NCBI GenBank assembly: GCA_947172415.1
Contig: OX359191.1
Coordinates: 4,712,001-4,776,000, forward strand
Source: Chondrosia reniformis
Taxonomy: Eukaryota > Porifera > Demospongiae > Chondrillida > Chondrillidae
Direction: 5' to 3'
DNA: 64,000 nt
The translations under genes and the position numbers were made by a program. Shown one piece after another: positions 48,595 through 59,437 of the stretch; the first letter of the stretch is position 1, and each line of letters starts with the position of its first letter. A model generated the notes under the pieces. It saw only the letters and a list, made by a program, of their open reading frames with translations, ran no database searches and had not been told where the DNA came from.

Positions 48595-50042
48595 AACTAC
48601 TTGTTTTTGCTAGTTATATGTTCTAGTTGTATATACTAGTCCTGGTAACATTAACTAGTTGTAGGTACTAGTTGTATGTTCTTGTGGCATGTACTAATAC
48701 AAGTTATATTTACTAGTTGTAGGTACTACTTCTATGTACTAGTTATATATACTAGTTGTATAAACTAGTTGTATGAACTAGTTGTATGTACTAGTACTGG
48801 CAATATTAACTAGTTGTACTTACTAGTTGTATATACTAGGTGAATGTACTAGTATAAGTTATATTTACTAGTTGTAGGTAATAGTTGTATGTAGTAGTTA
48901 TATGTACTAGTTGTATGTACTATTTATATGTACTAGTTACTAGTTGTAATTGCTGGTTTTATGGACTGGTTGTTTATTCTAGTTGTAGGTAATAGTCCTA
49001 TGAACTAGTTGTAATTCTAGGTTAATATACTAGTTGTACGTACTAGTTGTATGGTCTATTTATATGTACTAGTTATATGTGTATGTTCTAATCATTAGTA
49101 CTAGTTGTAAGTACTAGTTTTTTATACTGTAGTTTCATATACTAGTTATATGTCCTACATGTTTGTACTTGTTGAATTTACTAATTCCATGTTCTAGTTG
49201 TATGTACTTTGTGTTTGTACAAATATGAGTTACTTTAACTAGTTGTGGGTACTAGTTGCTTGTACTAGTTGAATGTAATAGTTTTATGTACTAAATGTAT
49301 GTACTAGTTGTATATATTAGTTGCTTTGTGCTAGGTTTTTAGTAGTTGAAAGAACTGGTTGTATGAACGAATTGTATGTACTAGTTCTGCACTAATTTTA
49401 TGTACTAGTTGTATGAACTAGTTGTATGTACTAGTCACTTGTAATATTTACTAGTTGTTTGTGCTAGTTGTATATACTAGTACAAGTTTAATTTATTAGT
49501 TGTAGGTACTAGTTGTATGTACTAGTTATATGTATTTGTTTTCTGCACTGATTCTATATACTAGTTCCATATACTAGTTTTGGTAGTAGTTTCATGAACT
49601 AGTTGCATGTACTAGTTGTATGTTCTAGCTGTATGTACTAGTTGTTTGTACTAGTTGTTTGTACTGGTTGTGTGCACTAGTTATATGTATTAGTACAAGT
49701 AATATTGACTAGTTACTATTTGTGCGTACTAGTTGTAAGTACTAGTTACTAGTTATATGTACTAGTTGGATGTCCTAGTTGTATACACATTTTAATTTTA
49801 TGTACTAGTTGTATGTACTAATTGTATATACTATTTCTCTGTAGTGAATGTTCGTACTGGGTATATATTCTACTTTTAGTACTAGTTGTAGTACTTACTT
49901 AATATGCTAGTTATTTGTACTTTTTGTAGGTCCTAGTTGGATTTACTAGTTATGAACTAGTTGGGTGTAGTAGTTGCATGTACTTTATATTTATATGTAC
50001 TAGTTTTATGTACTAGCTTGTTGTATGTACTAGTTATATGGA

Positions 50043-50165
50043 CTAGTACATACAATTAGTACATACAACTAGTACATACAACTACTACATACAAGCAGCT
50101 CTACAACTAATACATACAACCAGTACTTACAACGTTTACATACTAGTAGTACATACAACTAGTAC
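50043..50165 (-). repeat. Inverted satellite patch next to the hammerhead element
   Basis: Units read TACATACAACTAG. A homologous patch at 52745-52872 continues straight into plus satellite without the insert. Confidence 0.85.
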
Positions 50166-50537
50166 ATTTAAATTTTTCCAAATTAGTGGTCAGCCACATT
50201 CTTGGTTGGACCCCTTATCTGCTGATAAGGAAACCACAAGCTTTTTTGCCTCTGGGAGTAGTTATCAGCAGACAAGCCACTCAAACTTCCATCGTATGCA
50301 ATACTGATGAATCCTAATAAGGACGAAACAGCTGTCTATGGCTCGACCATCTTTTTGAGTGGCTAGGGGGAGACTCTGTTTCCCATCAAGCCAACTTCGG
50401 TTCCACCCATTAGCTCATTGCACTCCTCAAGGGACATGAGTGGGTAGGGGTAATACCTAGAGTTAAATGATAATGACATCGATTCTTTAAGATCGACTTT
50501 AGATCTTAAAGTTCGCTTATTTTTTCTACATATATAA
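50166..50537 (+). mobile_element. 370-bp insertion carrying a hammerhead ribozyme motif (retrozyme-like or SINE-like)
   Basis: Unique, relatively GC-rich sequence inserted in a satellite unit whose uninterrupted paralogue is at about 52840-52900. It contains a 7-bp hairpin CCTTATC TGCT GATAAGG near 50215-50231 and a hammerhead-like motif at 50276-50363. A short palindrome AAGATCGACTTTAGATCTT-like stretch lies near 50488-50510. No open frame. Small non-coding elements with a hammerhead (retrozymes, some SINEs) are known in animals; assignment to one of these is inference. Confidence 0.6.
50276..50363 (+). ncRNA. Type I hammerhead ribozyme motif, short self-complementary stem III
   Basis: The core reads CTGATGA (50304-50310), stem-loop II TCCT-AATA-AGGA (50312-50323), GAAA (50325-50328), then stem III ACAG/CTGT without a loop and the cleavage triplet GTC (50334-50336), so cleavage would follow 50336. 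Stem I pairs ATA (50301-50303) with TAT (50337-50339) and, farther out, GCCACTCAAA (50276-50285) perfectly with TTTGAGTGGC (50354-50363), with internal loops between. A loopless stem III of four bases is typical of hammerheads that act as dimers. One deviation: the 10.1-11.1 pair is A and C instead of G and C, which may reduce activity. Confidence 0.72.
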
Positions 50538-50620
50538 AGTTGTAGGTACTAATTCTATGTAATAGTTGTATGCACACATTAGTAGTTGTACGTTCTAGTT
50601 GTATGTACTAGTTGTATGTA

Positions 50621-51750
50621 CCTGTTATATGCACGAGTTACTAGTAGTATGGTCTAGTTGTAGGTACTATATGTATGTTTTACTTGTATTTACTAGTAGC
50701 ATGTACTAATTGTATGAAGAAGTTGTATGTACTAGTTCAAAGTACTAGTTGTATGTTCTCGTTATTAGTGTGTATGTACTAGTTTTAGTTGTATGTACTA
50801 GTTGTAGGTACTAGCTGTATGTACTTCGTGTATGTACTAGTTGTATGTACTTGCTAAATGAACTATTTATATGTACTAATTGTACGTACTAGGTATATGT
50901 ACTAGTTATATATTCTAATTATGTACTAGTTGTATGTCCTAGTTGTATGTACTAGTTACTAGTTGTATAGTCTAATTGTATGTACTAGTTGTATTTATTA
51001 GTTGTATGAAATAGTTGTATGTAATAATTGTATGTATTTTACTAGCTTTATGTACTGGTTGTATATACTAGTTGTATTTACTAGTTGTATGTACTAGTTA
51101 TATGTACTAGTTTAATGGAGTACAGTTGTATGTACTAGTGGTGTGCATTGTTGTATGACCTAGTTCTATGTACTAGTTGTATGTACCTGTTATATGCACG
51201 AGTTACTAGTAGTATGGTCTAGTTGTAGGTACTATATGTATGTTTTACTTGTATTTACTAGTAGCATGTACTAATTGTATGAAGAAGTTGTATGTACTAG
51301 TTCAAAGTACTAGTCGTATGTTCTCGTTATTAGTGTGTATGTACTAGTTCTAGTTATATGTACTAGTTGTAGGTACTAGCTGTATGTACTTCGTGTATGT
51401 ACTAGTTGTTTATACTTGCTAAATGAACTATTTATATGTACTAATAGTACGTACTAGGTATATGTACTAGTTATATATTCTAATTATTTACTAGTTGTAT
51501 GTACTAGTTGTATGTACTAGTTACTAGTTGTATAGTCTAATTGTATGTACTAGTTGTAGTTATTAGTTGTATGAAATAATAATTGTATGTACTTTACTAG
51601 CTTTATGTACTGGTTGTATATACTAGTTGTATTTACTAGTTGTATGTACTAGTTATATGTACTAGTTTAATGGAATAGTTTTATGTACAGTTGTATGTAC
51701 TAGTGGTGTGCATTGTTGTATGACCTAGTTCTATGTACTAGTTGTAGTAC
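50621..51750 (+). repeat. 565-bp tandem duplication within the satellite
   Basis: CCTGTTATATGCACGAGTTA occurs at 50621 and 51186, and the following 560 bases match with few changes. It is a two-copy higher-order repeat to the right of the hammerhead element. Confidence 0.88.
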
Positions 51751-52744
51751 TTGTTGTATGTGCTAGTGCTATGTACAAGTTGTATGTACTAGTTGTAGTA
51801 TTAGTTCAATTTACTAGTTGTATGTATTAGTTGTTCACACTAGATCTATGTACTAGTTATGAAATAGTTGTGTGTACTAGTTGTATGTACAAGTTTATAT
51901 GTATTAGTTTTATATACTCGTTCTTTTACTAGTTCCATATATTAGTTGTGATGGTAGTTGTATGAACTACTATGAACTAGTTGTATGTACTAGTTTTATC
52001 TACTAGTTGAATGTACTAGCTGTATGTGCTAGTTATGTACTAGTTGTATGTACTAGTTATATGTATTAGCTCCCTTTACTTGTTTTAGGTAGTAGTTGTA
52101 TGAACTAGTTGAATGTATGTATATTTACTAGTTGTAGGTACTAGTTGTATGTACTAGTTGTAAGTACTAGTTACTAGTTGTATTTACCTGTTGTATGTTC
52201 TAGTTCTATGTACGAGTTGTATGTACTAGTTGTATGAACTATTTGTATGGACTAGTTGTATGTACTAGTTGCATGAACTAGTTGTATATACTAGAACTGG
52301 TTTTATTTACTAGTTGCAGGTACTGATTGTATGAACTAGGTATATGAACTAGTACAAATAATATTTACTAGTTGTAGGTACTATTTGTGCGTAATAGTTG
52401 CAAGGACTAGTTACTAGTTCTATATCCTAGTTCTATGTTCTAGTTGTATGTTCTAGTTAAATGTACTAGTTATATGTACCAGTTGTATGTTCTAGTGGTA
52501 TGAACTAGTGGTATGTACTAATTGTATATAGTAGTTCTCTGTATTAGATGTATGTACTAGTTGTATGTTCTCCTTCTAAGTACTAATTGTAGTAATAGTG
52601 AAATATACTAGGTTTATGTACTTTTTGTAGATACTAGTTGTATTTACTAGTTATGTACTAGTTATTTGTACTAGTTGCATGTACTATTTATATATACTAG
52701 TTTTATGTGCTAGTTGTATGTACTAGTTGTAGGTACTAGTTACA

Positions 52745-52872
52745 TGGACAAGTGCATACCATTAGTACATACAACTAGTACATACGACTAATACATACAA
52801 CTAGTTCAACAACTAATATATACAACTAATACATACAACTTGTACATACAAGTAGTATTTACAACTAATACA
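52745..52872 (-). repeat. Inverted satellite patch, paralogue of 50043-50165
   Basis: Same inverted units and the same transition into plus satellite (ATTGTAGGTAATAATTCTATG) as on the two sides of the hammerhead element, but uninterrupted. It is the empty-site paralogue. Confidence 0.8.
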
Positions 52873-53654
52873 TATGAATAATTGTAGGTAATAATTCTAT
52901 GCAATAGTTGTATGCACCCATTAGCAGTTCTACGTTCTAGCGTTATGTACTAGTTGTATGTACTTGTTGTATTCACTAGTTACTAGTATGGTCTAGTTGT
53001 AAGTACTATTTTATGTACTAGTTGTATGTATTAGTTGTGTGTACTAGTAGCTTGTATGAAGAGGTTGTATGTACTAGTTAAAAGGAATAGTTGGATGTTC
53101 TCGTTACTACATTGTTTGTACTAGTTGTATGTGCTACTTTTATGTTCTAGTTCTAATTATATGTACTAGTGCTAGGTACTAGCTGTATGTACTTAGTGAT
53201 TGTAATAGTTGTATATACTTGCTATATGAACTTTTCATATGTACTAATTGAACGTACTAGTATATGTACTAATTATAAATGCTAATTATATATTGGTTGT
53301 ATGTACTAGTTGTATGTACTAGTTGTATGTACAAGTTTTATGAACTAAGTGTATGTATATACTAGTTGTATGCACCAATTGTATGTACTAGTTGTATGTA
53401 CTGGTATGAGTTATATTAACTAGTTGTAGGTACTATTTACTTGTACTATTTGAATGTAATAGTTGTATGTACTAAATGTATGTGCTAATTGTATATACTA
53501 GTTGTTTTGTACTAGTTATGTAGTAGTTTAAAGTCCTGTTTGTATGATATAGTTGAATGTACTAGTTATGTCTTAGTTATATGTACTAGTAGCATGTACT
53601 AATTGCATGAAAAAGTTGTATGTACTAGTTCAAAGGACTAGTTGTATGTTCTCG

Positions 53655-54159
53655 TTAACCCTTTACCGCCCAAAGACCACGTTTGTGGCTCAAAATTCTT
53701 TAGACCTTTACCGCCCGCTAAGTTAAATAATTGTACGATATCTTTGAAATTTATATGTATCGATAGCGATTTTATATAAAAATCTTCGTCTGAAATTGTA
53801 TAGGTTTAAACCATAGTATAACTGTATTAAAAAGGGAAGAAATATATATTGTAGGTATATAGATTACGCAAGTGTTAACGAAAAAACGCAAAGTTTACGG
53901 AACATTTTCAGAGTTATACGATTTTTCAAAATGGCCGTCTAAAAGGAGAACTTATTTCCTTAGCGTTTTTTGGTTGAACAGCATTTGCTGTTCTTGTTAA
54001 CTTCAGCGAAGGTTAGTTAGATAATTTTACAATTATTAAATGTGAAAATGGACCCTTATAAGGTTAGACTAGGCAGTTTTTACTCTCGAGCCACAAAAGT
54101 GGTCATCGGGCGGTAAGGGGGGTAATGAATATACTGTAACGCAGGCGGAAAAGGGTTAA
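53655..54159. mobile_element. piggyBac-type MITE, copy 1 (TTAA target)
   Basis: TTAA stands at both ends (53655-53658 and 54156-54159). The element starts CCCTTTACCGCCC and ends GGCGGAAAAGGG, with longer internal inverted repeats GACCAC..TTTGTGGCTC and GAGCCACAAAAGTGGTC. TTAA duplication plus CCC/GGG ends are hallmarks of piggyBac-type elements. About 497 bp, non-coding. The interrupted satellite word CTCGTTA-TAGT is present intact at about 50760 and 51325. Confidence 0.9.
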
Positions 54160-54547
54160 TAGTTTGTATGTACTAGTTGTATGTGCTAGTTATATGTACT
54201 AGTTGTAGGTACTAGCTGTATGTACAAGTTGATTGTACTAAGTGTATGTACTAGTTGTGGGTTCAATTTGTATATACTATTTGTATGTACTAATTGTATG
54301 TACTAATTGTAGTTATTAGTTGTGTGTAATAGTTGTATGTACTAGTTGTATTTACTAGTTGTATGTACTAGTTGCATTTACTATTTTTACGCACTGGTTA
54401 TTTGTACCAGTTTAATATAAAAGTTTTATGTTCTAGTTGTATATACTAGTCGTATGTATAGTTGTATGAACTAGTTCTATGTACTAGTTGTAGGACTTGT
54501 TGTGTGTACTAGTGCTATGTACTAGTTATATGTACTAGTTGTATTAT

Positions 54548-54640
54548 TAGAGGCTGCCATAGGCAGCCCTTATATTGTTTTCATTTGCTGATTACGTTGT
54601 ATCGCTTCATGTTACGGAAAGATATATATATATATATTCA
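54548..54640 (+). mobile_element. MITE family M, copy 4 (5' fragment)
   Basis: Begins AGAGGCTGCCATAGGCAGCCC and matches the family for about 90 bp to the TATATATA run, then diverges. It marks the end of the satellite; unique sequence follows. Confidence 0.75.
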
Positions 54641-55308
54641 TAACTCAATAAATTAATATGTAAGTAATCCTTCATGCTGATGAAACGCAAGTCTTACCCT
54701 GTTGTACAGTACTATATTTAAAAGCTCATGGGTTCCTATTTTACCAATATATTCATTGGTGATTACCACGTTAGGTGAGTGGACATAGTCTTCCACCGCT
54801 GGAGGATGTGACAGCACGGTCAAGAGGTGGATCTCTCTCTGGATCTAGTGACTCTACAACAAAGACAGTTAGTCAAAAGTGTTTAGCAACGAATATTATA
54901 AATATATATTCACCAAACAACCCCTATTCATCTTCAAACTGCCTAAAGAGATTGATCCAGTACATGTTTCTTTCTCCGTTTCTCACTAGACTGACCACTG
55001 AACCTTACTGAGTCGTATCTAGGAGGAGGAGCAATCTCATTTATTTTATTGCTATATATTTGTGTTATATATATAACTGTAAAACATGCTCTATATTGTT
55101 TTTACTTATTGTATGTAGAAAGCTTTGCACTTGTATAATGTGATTCCAATTATTTTTAAAGTAAAATTTGAAATGTACAAGCATATATATATATATATAT
55201 ATGTACAGTAGAATCTCATAACAAAATTGCGCATAGTGAATGTTGAAGTACTTTGCTGGCTTATCAGTACACTCAAGTACACTACATAGTGAAAGTTACT
55301 GGTAAATA
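54641..55308. other. Unique region with a doubtful small exon (54775-55011, plus)
   Basis: After a TTAG acceptor-like site an open frame runs from 54775 to TGA at 55009-55011. It encodes a Ser/Thr-rich start (RSRGGSLSGSSDSTTKT) and an unremarkable tail. It could be the last exon of a gene whose upstream exons are not visible, or chance. The rest is AT-rich, with TA microsatellites near 54615 and 55180. Confidence 0.25.
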
Positions 55309-55385
55309 TATAAAATATTAAAATTATAATCAAGTACTACACAGTACAAGTTACAAATTTATGAGGGACAAGTGACTATACAATA

Positions 55386-55859
55386 TTAACCCTTTACCGC
55401 CTGAAGACCATTTTGTGGCTCGAAATTCTTCCAGACCGTTACCACCCGATAAGTTTAATTATCGTACGATCTCTTCGAAATTTATATGTATCGACAGCGC
55501 TTATGTTTAAGAATCTTCGTATAAAATATTATAGGTTTAAACCATAGTATAACTGTATTATAAAAGTAAGAAAATTGTATTATAGGTATACAAATTACGT
55601 AAGCGTTAACCAAAAAATGCAAATTTTAAAAATGGCCTTTCAAAAGGAGGACCTATTTCCTTGGCGCTTTATGGTTTTACAGTATTTATTGCTGTTAATA
55701 ACTTGAGCGAGGGTTAGTTGGAGGATTTTATAACTATTAAAGATGAAAATGGACCTTTAAAAGGTTAGACTAGGCAGTTGTTACTCTCAAGCCACAAAAG
55801 TGGTCATTGGGCGTAAGAGGTCTAACGATTATGCTGTAACGTGGGCAGAAAAGGGTTAA
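55386..55859. mobile_element. piggyBac-type MITE, copy 2, nested in the foldback element
   Basis: TTAA at 55386-55389 and 55856-55859. Starts CCCTTTACCGCC, ends GCAGAAAAGGG, with internal inverted GACCATTTTGTGGCTC and GAGCCACAAAAGTGGTC-like repeats. About 75-80% like copy 1. Removing it restores the word CAATATTAAAATTACAATC found in the other arm, so the insertion is exact and younger than the foldback element. Confidence 0.9.
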
Positions 55860-56335
55860 AATTACAATCAAGTACTAGCGACATATGCAGTTCAAGTTAC
55901 ACCCCATAAGATAATCAGTATTTTAAACTGGACAAGACTTTAGTCACACTGTTGCAGGCTTTGAAATCCTCAACTATTCTACATAGAGAGTAGTAGTTGA
56001 TACAGATCATCCAAGGTAGAACACATGTCCTACCAATTACCTTTTCACACCCTAGTATAGACTGAAGATGATGCATCTGCATGCCATATATCAACAAAGG
56101 TTCCGGTCTTAAAGGGGTCTCAGCTAATATCCACAGCAGATTTGAACCAACCGTCGGTATTCTTAGCTCACTCACAAGGCAAATCAAATCTGCTGTGGAC
56201 GTGGTAATTGGTAGGCCATGTGTTCTACCTTGCAATTGGATGATCTATAACAACTACTACCCTCTATGGAGTAGTTGAGGATGTGAAAGTCTGCAACTAT
56301 ACGTACTCTTTAAAATATTGATTATCCTATAGGGG

Positions 56336-56547
56336 TCACTTGGATCTCTTTAAATTTGTAACTGAAACTGTGTAGCTAGTACTTGATTGTAATTTTAATA
56401 TTGTATTGTCACTTGGCCCTCTTAAATTTGTAACTGGCACTGTGTAGCTAGTTTTTGATTGTAATTTTAATATTTTATTGTCAGTTGGCTCTTATAAATT
56501 TGTAACTTGTACTGTGTAGTACTTGATTGTAATTTTAATATTTTATA
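56336..56547. repeat. Three direct copies of an 85-bp unit
   Basis: The words TTTGTAACTG, CTGTGTAGCTAGT and TTGATTGTAATTTTAATATT recur three times. The unit is the subterminal repeat of the foldback element and appears inverted in its left arm. Confidence 0.85.
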
Positions 56548-56563
56548 TATATATATTTGTCAG

Positions 56564-56785
56564 AAACTTGCAGCCTTTATTACATGTTACTACATCACCA
56601 GTTGATGTCAGTGAAATCGTAAATGATGAATACTCCGGCATGTGGTAAGTATTGTTAGACGTATACATACTGATGTTAAAGTTCGTAAATCAAATGATGA
56701 ATACTCCGGCATGATCCACCAGCAAGATTTAGAAACAGAATCAGAAATCATAGAAGCAAGATTGGCTATAGAAGCTAGATTCTAA
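56564..56785 (+). CDS. Candidate small coding exons (unrecognised)
   Basis: After an acceptor TTTGTCAG an 81-bp exon (56564-56644) reads LQPLLHVTTSPVDVSEIV then NDEYSGM and meets a good donor GTAAGT. A second open stretch (56693-56785) begins with the same NDEYSGM, from an exact 21-bp repeat (56622-56642 and 56693-56713), and ends QDLETESEIIEARLAIEARF and TAA. This looks like a duplicated 3' exon or alternative last exon. No domain is recognised and upstream exons are not identified. Confidence 0.35.
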
Positions 56786-57384
56786 AGATGAAGATGGTAT
56801 ATGTTTTCATTTTAATGTTGGATAGAGATATATATTGTGTTATTAATTATAGAGAAGGTTTATTTTAACTAAAAATCTGAAGTTTTTAACTAAAGTTTAG
56901 TTTGCTTAGATTTTGTTTTTAACACAATATGTACTGTTTGGGAAAGTCAGTATCATAAGTACTGTTTGTTTCTAAGCATATTATTAAACGTATATATAAT
57001 GATTATTTTGCCTTTCTTATACCTATTTACACACTTAGAGGATACCTAATATTCTTATTAATAGACTAAGTGTGCTCTGTTTGTGTTCTAGAGGTTTTCA
57101 AAGGCCATTTCAACTGTTGTTTAATTTAAAATTCATATTCTTGGTTTTTCGAGCTATGAATTTTGAATTGAGGAGGTATTAATAAATTCTTAAGGGTGGT
57201 TAAGGGATAAGGTTGATGAAGATGGTAGGGTTCGTAGTATTGAAAATTCTAAAGATTGATTTCATAATATTATTGGTGCCATGTAGTTTCATGTATGGAA
57301 ATTAGGAATAGTTTTAAAAAAGACTCTTTAGAAAGTTGTAAGATTTGAATGAAACACAATATATGAAAGATTTTGTTGATACAG
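56786..57384. other. Unique AT-rich sequence, no gene seen
   Basis: No convincing open frame, splice pattern or repeat. Confidence 0.55.
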
Positions 57385-57618
57385 ATTAACAAATACAATA
57401 CATCTCCTCATATGTAAAATTAACACATACCGTACATCTCCTCATATGTGAAATGAACACATACAGTACATCTCCTTATATGTGAAATGAACACATACAG
57501 TACATCTCCTCATATGTGAAATGAACACATACAGTACATCTCCTCATATGTGAAATGAACACTACAGTACATCTCCTCATATGTGAAATGAACACATACA
57601 GTACATCTCCTCAGATAT
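57385..57618. repeat. 34-bp minisatellite, about 7 copies
   Basis: Unit ACATCTCCTCATATGTGAAA plus TGAACACATACAGT; starts at 57434, 57468, 57502 and so on. Copies are nearly identical except the first and last. Confidence 0.95.
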
Positions 57619-58387
57619 GGTTTGGCCCAACAATTAAAGATGGAAGGACTATTGAAAGAAACTATAACTGTAGACTTAGCGATTGGATGTACCTCTAAAA
57701 CTCAAATAGAACAAACAGTCTTATTAAAGACTTAGAACATGCTCTAAATAAAGTAAAAGGTACAGAGTAGGCAATACAAATTTATTCATATGTATCCCAA
57801 CCCAATACGGTACACTCTTGGAAATATGCATACACACAATGATAAGGAAGAAAACTAACAGTATACATAAGAAGAGAGCACGGAGCTTAAAACTTCAATT
57901 AGCATAGTTATACGGTCGCTTAAACCATAGGCTACGTTAAGTAGTCTCTATATATAATCTATGCTTAAACGATGTATCATGCAGTATCGTTTCTCAAACT
58001 TCACGGGGACGTATACAATTACTTTATCTAACCTTCTATACAACTCGTTTATTTGGTAGCTCCTTTTTATAGAAGAGGGTCGACTTGGAACGGCCATTCT
58101 CACAAAGGTATTTTCGCAACTCTAGCCAAACTATTCAGAAAATGTATGCAGCGACATAAGGTGTTTTTGACGTAGCATTATCCGATTGTGCAATGATGTA
58201 AGTACATATGGAACGTCTACATTTTGACACATATAAGGGGTGTGATGATATGTATAGGGTTGTGGGTAATCAAAGCATGGACTGTTCTATATATGTGATG
58301 TTTTGTAAAAGCTAATAGATTTAAGAATAATGGCGCATGCGGATCTAGCTAAGGATCATCTAGAACCACTAGTAAGCTGGTGAATTA
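57619..58387. other. Unique sequence, no gene seen
   Basis: Short frames only. No known motif. Confidence 0.5.
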
Positions 58388-58579
58388 GTGTTATGGAAGT
58401 GTTCAATTAAGAATTTAATTGTTTTTCTACATATAATCGAAGGGATGACAGCAAAGGAAATAATAGATGTTATCCATTCTGAGGATCCAGGCTGGAATGA
58501 ACCACGACTTATGACTCACGAAGTCGAGGAAAGAGCGGCTATTATAAGTTTCGAAATTAAAGCATACTGGTTATATTGA
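58388..58579 (+). CDS. Doubtful small ORF
   Basis: An open frame whose C-terminal 44 codons, from ATG at 58443, have balanced composition (MTAKEIIDVIHSEDPGWNE, then EVEERAAIISFEIKAYWLY). It ends TGA at 58577-58579. The codons before the ATG look like intron (poly-pyrimidine, TTTTTCTAC). It could be a terminal exon. Not recognised, with no neighbouring exon identified. Confidence 0.25.
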   Translation: MLWKCSIKNLIVFLHIIEGMTAKEIIDVIHSEDPGWNEPRLMTHEVEERAAIISFEIKAYWLY

Positions 58580-59437
58580 GACTTTTTGTTTTTATATTAA
58601 TATTAAATAGTCATAATAATAAATAGTCATCATCATAATAACAATGGGCATTCCAGTGAAGCTTGTCGAGGGAATTAGGTTACTGTGGTAGCAATATTAA
58701 TAAGTTACATTTAACATATATTTAAAGGATGTCGAAGGTATCCAGAAAATCTTTTAAAGGATACGTACATTTATACCTTCTTCCTGTTGACAACGTTAGC
58801 AGTCCTATAATGGACGTTTAGCTAAAGTTTAAATTAAGAAACAGGTACAAATTGTGATTTCTAAAGAAATACGCTTAAAGCAAGCTAGACACAAGTCTTT
58901 ACACAGTTCAGTATACCTGAAGTATCCACTCTGCTGATTAGGAAAGGCCTAGCTTTTCGTATGCAGAAGGGGAAACTTTAACATCAGTATGTATACGTAT
59001 AACAATACTTACCTTTAAATGATTTTAACTACATGCTAAGAGGTAGTCAGTATACTTGGGACAATCTCACTTGTTTAAACGAAAACGCGTACAAATTGTT
59101 CGTGTCTATGGTAGAATGCAATTAATATTGTAAGACCTGGCACAACATTATAGTGAATTTGTATGCATACTTTGTTATATAAATTGTTTAATCAGTGAAA
59201 TAGGGATTCGTGCACACTTGCACAAATGGTAACTTACCGTTTGCTTTAATTTGATGCAATCGTATTCAAGTATATCGTTTACGTTTCCAGAGAGAATACA
59301 GCTACATATTCTTTAAGATGGCTTTCGTGGTACAAAGCAGCTAGTATAACAATTCCCACAGTGGATACGAAATTTAGGTATGTATGTATAATATAATGTT
59401 AAGTGTTAAGTTACAATAAAAATAATGATATAGAATA
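58580..59437. other. Unique sequence, no gene seen
   Basis: AT-rich, with no convincing frame on either strand before the CCCH gene. Confidence 0.5.

Larger units (their letters stand above)
34646..54547 (+). repeat. 13-bp satellite, plus orientation, block 6 (20 kb, interrupted)
   Basis: The longest satellite block, holding the MITE, SINE, LINE, Penelope and hammerhead insertions listed separately. Segmental copies are frequent: 35690-37034 recurs at 37035 onward; 39000-39560 recurs at about 41700-42230; 37900-38150, 38700-38960 and 41370-41600 resemble each other. Three short patches run in the opposite direction: 44530-44600, 50043-50165 and 52745-52872. No host gene is seen between the insertions; short frames such as 37217-37408 and 37983-38192 are satellite translations. 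Confidence 0.95.
55309..56547. mobile_element. Foldback element with long inverted arms (contains piggyBac-type MITE copy 2)
   Basis: The left end (TATAAAATATTAAAATTATA from 55309) is the inverse of the right end at 56547. Further in, about 55905-56050 is the inverse of 56195-56330 (shared words include GTAGAACACATG and CTACCAATTACC). A 14-bp perfect inverted pair, CCACAGCAGATTTG and CAAATCTGCTGTGG, lies in the centre. Both arms include copies of an 85-bp unit. The left arm is split by the MITE at 55386-55859, inserted at a TTAA. Frames at 55915-56235 and 56081-56278 lie in the arms and are not genes. Confidence 0.82.

Noticed and set aside
2521-54547. Telomeric repeat
   Set aside because: The 13-bp unit is not a known telomere type, changes orientation and has higher-order structure, which fits satellite DNA.
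54679-54690. CTGATGAAACG as a further hammerhead core
   Set aside because: There is no stem II between CTGATGA and the following bases.
55106-55333. Minus-strand ORF at the left edge of the foldback element
   Set aside because: Low-complexity Ile/Tyr-rich translation of AT repeats.
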